Origin: Acidobacteriaceae bacterium
GTDB taxonomy: Bacteria; Acidobacteriota; Terriglobia; Terriglobales; Acidobacteriaceae
Assembly: GCA_003166855.1 (NCBI GenBank)
Contig: PMUM01000002.1
Coordinates: 19,078-53,511, forward strand
Length of the DNA stretch: 34,434 bases
Direction of reading: 5' to 3'
How positions within the stretch are numbered: the first letter of the stretch is position 1; every line of letters begins with the position of its first letter. The position numbers and the translations under genes were made by a program. The notes under the pieces were generated by a model, which worked only from the letters and a program-made list of their open reading frames with translations, had not been told where the DNA came from and made no database searches. Shown here piece after piece: positions 32,986-34,434 of this stretch.

Positions 32986-34434
32986 TCACTCCCCGCGCAA
33001 CTCCTCGACCAGCGCCTTCTCCACTCGCTTGCAATGTTCCGCCTTGAGCTTTTTCCCGCCCGACGTCAGATAAAAAGTATCAATCGCCATCTGCCCCTCG
33101 GTATCGATCAACGCGATCTCAATATTGCACTCCTGATCTGACAGGCATGACGCGATACGGTGCAACAACCGCGGGCGGTCTTGCGTAATCACCTGCGCCA
33201 GGGTGCTCGTCGACGACGACGAATCGTCAAAATCAATCTTGGTTTCAATTTTTACCTTCGCGATTGCGCCCTTTTCCGCGCGCTGGCGGTCGCGGAGCAT
33301 CTTCTCCAGATCAGCCTCGCCCAGAAGCACATTGGTGACGCTGCGCTTGAACCGTTCCCACTCCGAAAGATTCAACTCTAGAGTTCGAAACCGGTCCGTA
33401 AAATAGAGCGTGTCCACTACCGTCCCCGCCTCATTCGAGAAGGCGTTCGCCTTCACAATGTTCATTCCCCACGCCGCCAGCACGCCAGCCAGCTTGGCGA
33501 ACAGAAACGGGCGATCTCGCGTCACCAGCGTCAACTCATACCAGTGCCGTCCGCGTTTCAAATCAACCTGCACCGGATCTTCACCGAGCTCGTCGGCCAT
33601 TCCCATGTGCCGCATCACTTCTTCGGCGGTATGCACCAGCAAATACCGCTGCGGGAAGCCCTCGAGAAACTCTTTGAACTTGCTGCTGGTCACTGGCGCC
33701 AGCGACCGTAACCGCGCCAACTTTTCATCGTTCACATCGGCGTGCACTCGCTGGTCGGCGCTGCGGTTCAGATAGTTCTCGGCGCCCATGTAGAGCTGCC
33801 AGACGTTCTCCGCTTTCCACGGCGTGAGCGCCTCCGGATTCACGGCCTTGATGTCGGCGTATGTCATCAATGCGAGCATCTTCAGCCGTTCGGGTGTTCC
33901 CATCTTCTCGGCGAACGCCGCCACTGTCTCCGGATTGAAAATGTCACGCCGCAGGGCTGCTGACAATTCCAAGTGGCTGGCGATCAAAAACAGCACTTCC
34001 TCGCGTTCTTTGGGATCCATGTCCAGCCGGTCCATCGCGCGGTTCGCAATATCCAGGCTGGCCTCCACATGATTTCCGCCGGGCACGCCCTTACCCGTGT
34101 CGTGCAGCAATAGCGCCAGGTACAGCAACTCCGGATCTTCCAGTTCGCCGAGCAGTTCCGCGTAGCGCTTGTCCCACTCCGACTGCGACTGCTTCAGGCG
34201 GTGCAGGCTTTCGATCGCCAGAAACGAATGCTCGTCCACCGTAAACCGATGATAGAAATCGCGCACCACGAGCGAGTCGATCAACTTGAGTTCCGGCAGC
34301 AGCAGCGTCAACAGGCGTAACGAATGCATAGCGCGCAGCGCATCCGCGGCATGCGGCTGCAGCAGAGTCTCCTGCAGGTACAGCCACAGTTCCGCTCCCC
34401 GGGGCGGCATCGAGGCCAGCGCCGGAAGTGCCTG
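32986..34434 (-). CDS. glnD: [Protein-PII] uridylyltransferase / uridylyl-removing enzyme, C-terminal part (partial)
   Basis: The frame is open to the window edge, so the N-terminal nucleotidyltransferase domain is missing; 482 residues are visible. Present are the HD hydrolase domain (LLLHDTGKGVPGGNHVEASL, which removes UMP from PII) and two C-terminal ACT domains that sense glutamine: the first near LTLVTRDRPFLFAKLAGVLA, the second near VITQDRPRLLHRIASCL. GlnD controls nitrogen assimilation by uridylylating PII when glutamine is low. An ATG at 34410 lies inside the gene and is not the start. An acidobacterial GlnD of the usual length (about 850-900 residues) would extend roughly another 400 codons. 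Confidence 0.93.
   Translation of the reverse strand, partial: QALPALASMPPRGAELWLYLQETLLQPHAADALRAMHSLRLLTLLLPELKLIDSLVVRDFYHRFTVDEHSFLAIESLHRLKQSQSEWDKRYAELLGELEDPELLYLALLLHDTGKGVPGGNHVEASLDIANRAMDRLDMDPKEREEVLFLIASHLELSAALRRDIFNPETVAAFAEKMGTPERLKMLALMTYADIKAVNPEALTPWKAENVWQLYMGAENYLNRSADQRVHADVNDEKLARLRSLAPVTSSKFKEFLEGFPQRYLLVHTAEEVMRHMGMADELGEDPVQVDLKRGRHWYELTLVTRDRPFLFAKLAGVLAAWGMNIVKANAFSNEAGTVVDTLYFTDRFRTLELNLSEWERFKRSVTNVLLGEADLEKMLRDRQRAEKGAIAKVKIETKIDFDDSSSSTSTLAQVITQDRPRLLHRIASCLSDQECNIEIALIDTEGQMAIDTFYLTSGGKKLKAEHCKRVEKALVEELRGE

Noticed and set aside
1-34434. CRISPR arrays, insertion sequences, rRNA or tRNA genes, prophage genes
   Set aside because: No regularly spaced repeats, transposase or integrase motifs, or RNA gene signatures were seen on either strand.

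Overview
The window looks like an Acidobacteriota chromosome (Terriglobia/Koribacter-like). The evidence is a 1387-residue CarboxypepD_reg/TonB receptor of the expanded acidobacterial type, a VWFA-related protein of the kind typical of this phylum, GC-rich coding sequence, and short GC-rich hairpin repeats between genes. All names come from reading motifs in the sequence; no database search was run.

Layout. 1-693: C-terminal end of a class A penicillin-binding protein. 1018-7940 (minus strand): a compact L-arabinose catabolic operon, read as araD, SSS sodium/sugar symporter, small two-helix membrane protein, L-fucose isomerase-type isomerase (no classical araA), araB, exported aldose 1-epimerase. 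It has a consensus-like promoter and a perfect 14-bp LacI-type operator at 7995-8045. 8286-10960 (plus): a three-subunit flavoprotein dehydrogenase (DAO-type FAD subunit, small [2Fe-2S] protein, FAD/NAD subunit with BFD-type cluster) resembling HCN synthase, opine oxidase and D-hydroxyproline dehydrogenase. 10935-12842 (minus): membrane-anchored serine beta-lactamase-like hydrolase, overlapping the previous gene tail to tail. 12899-14626 (minus): cysK-cysE cysteine biosynthesis. 15128-19291 (plus): TonB-dependent receptor with a strong terminator. 19400-22001: a small exported protein, an exported amidohydrolase, a repeat hairpin, and a four-helix membrane protein behind a perfect CRP-type site.

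22089-28978 is the most interesting part. A membrane-anchored GcvH-like protein (minus) is divergent from a tightly packed plus-strand operon: HybA-like 4x[4Fe-4S] protein, HybB/NrfD membrane quinone protein, a histidine kinase whose extracytoplasmic domain carries two c-type heme motifs, an NtrC-type sigma-54 activator, and an archaemetzincin. The 624-bp divergent region has a good sigma-54 promoter facing the GcvH-like gene and two perfect inverted repeats upstream of it. This suggests a self-contained heme-sensing regulatory circuit controlling a redox module of unknown partner.

29059-31040 (plus): an SDR dehydrogenase and a second exported aldose 1-epimerase. 31053-32864 (minus): acidobacterial VWFA protein. 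32986-34434 (minus): C-terminal part of GlnD (PII uridylyltransferase), running off the window.
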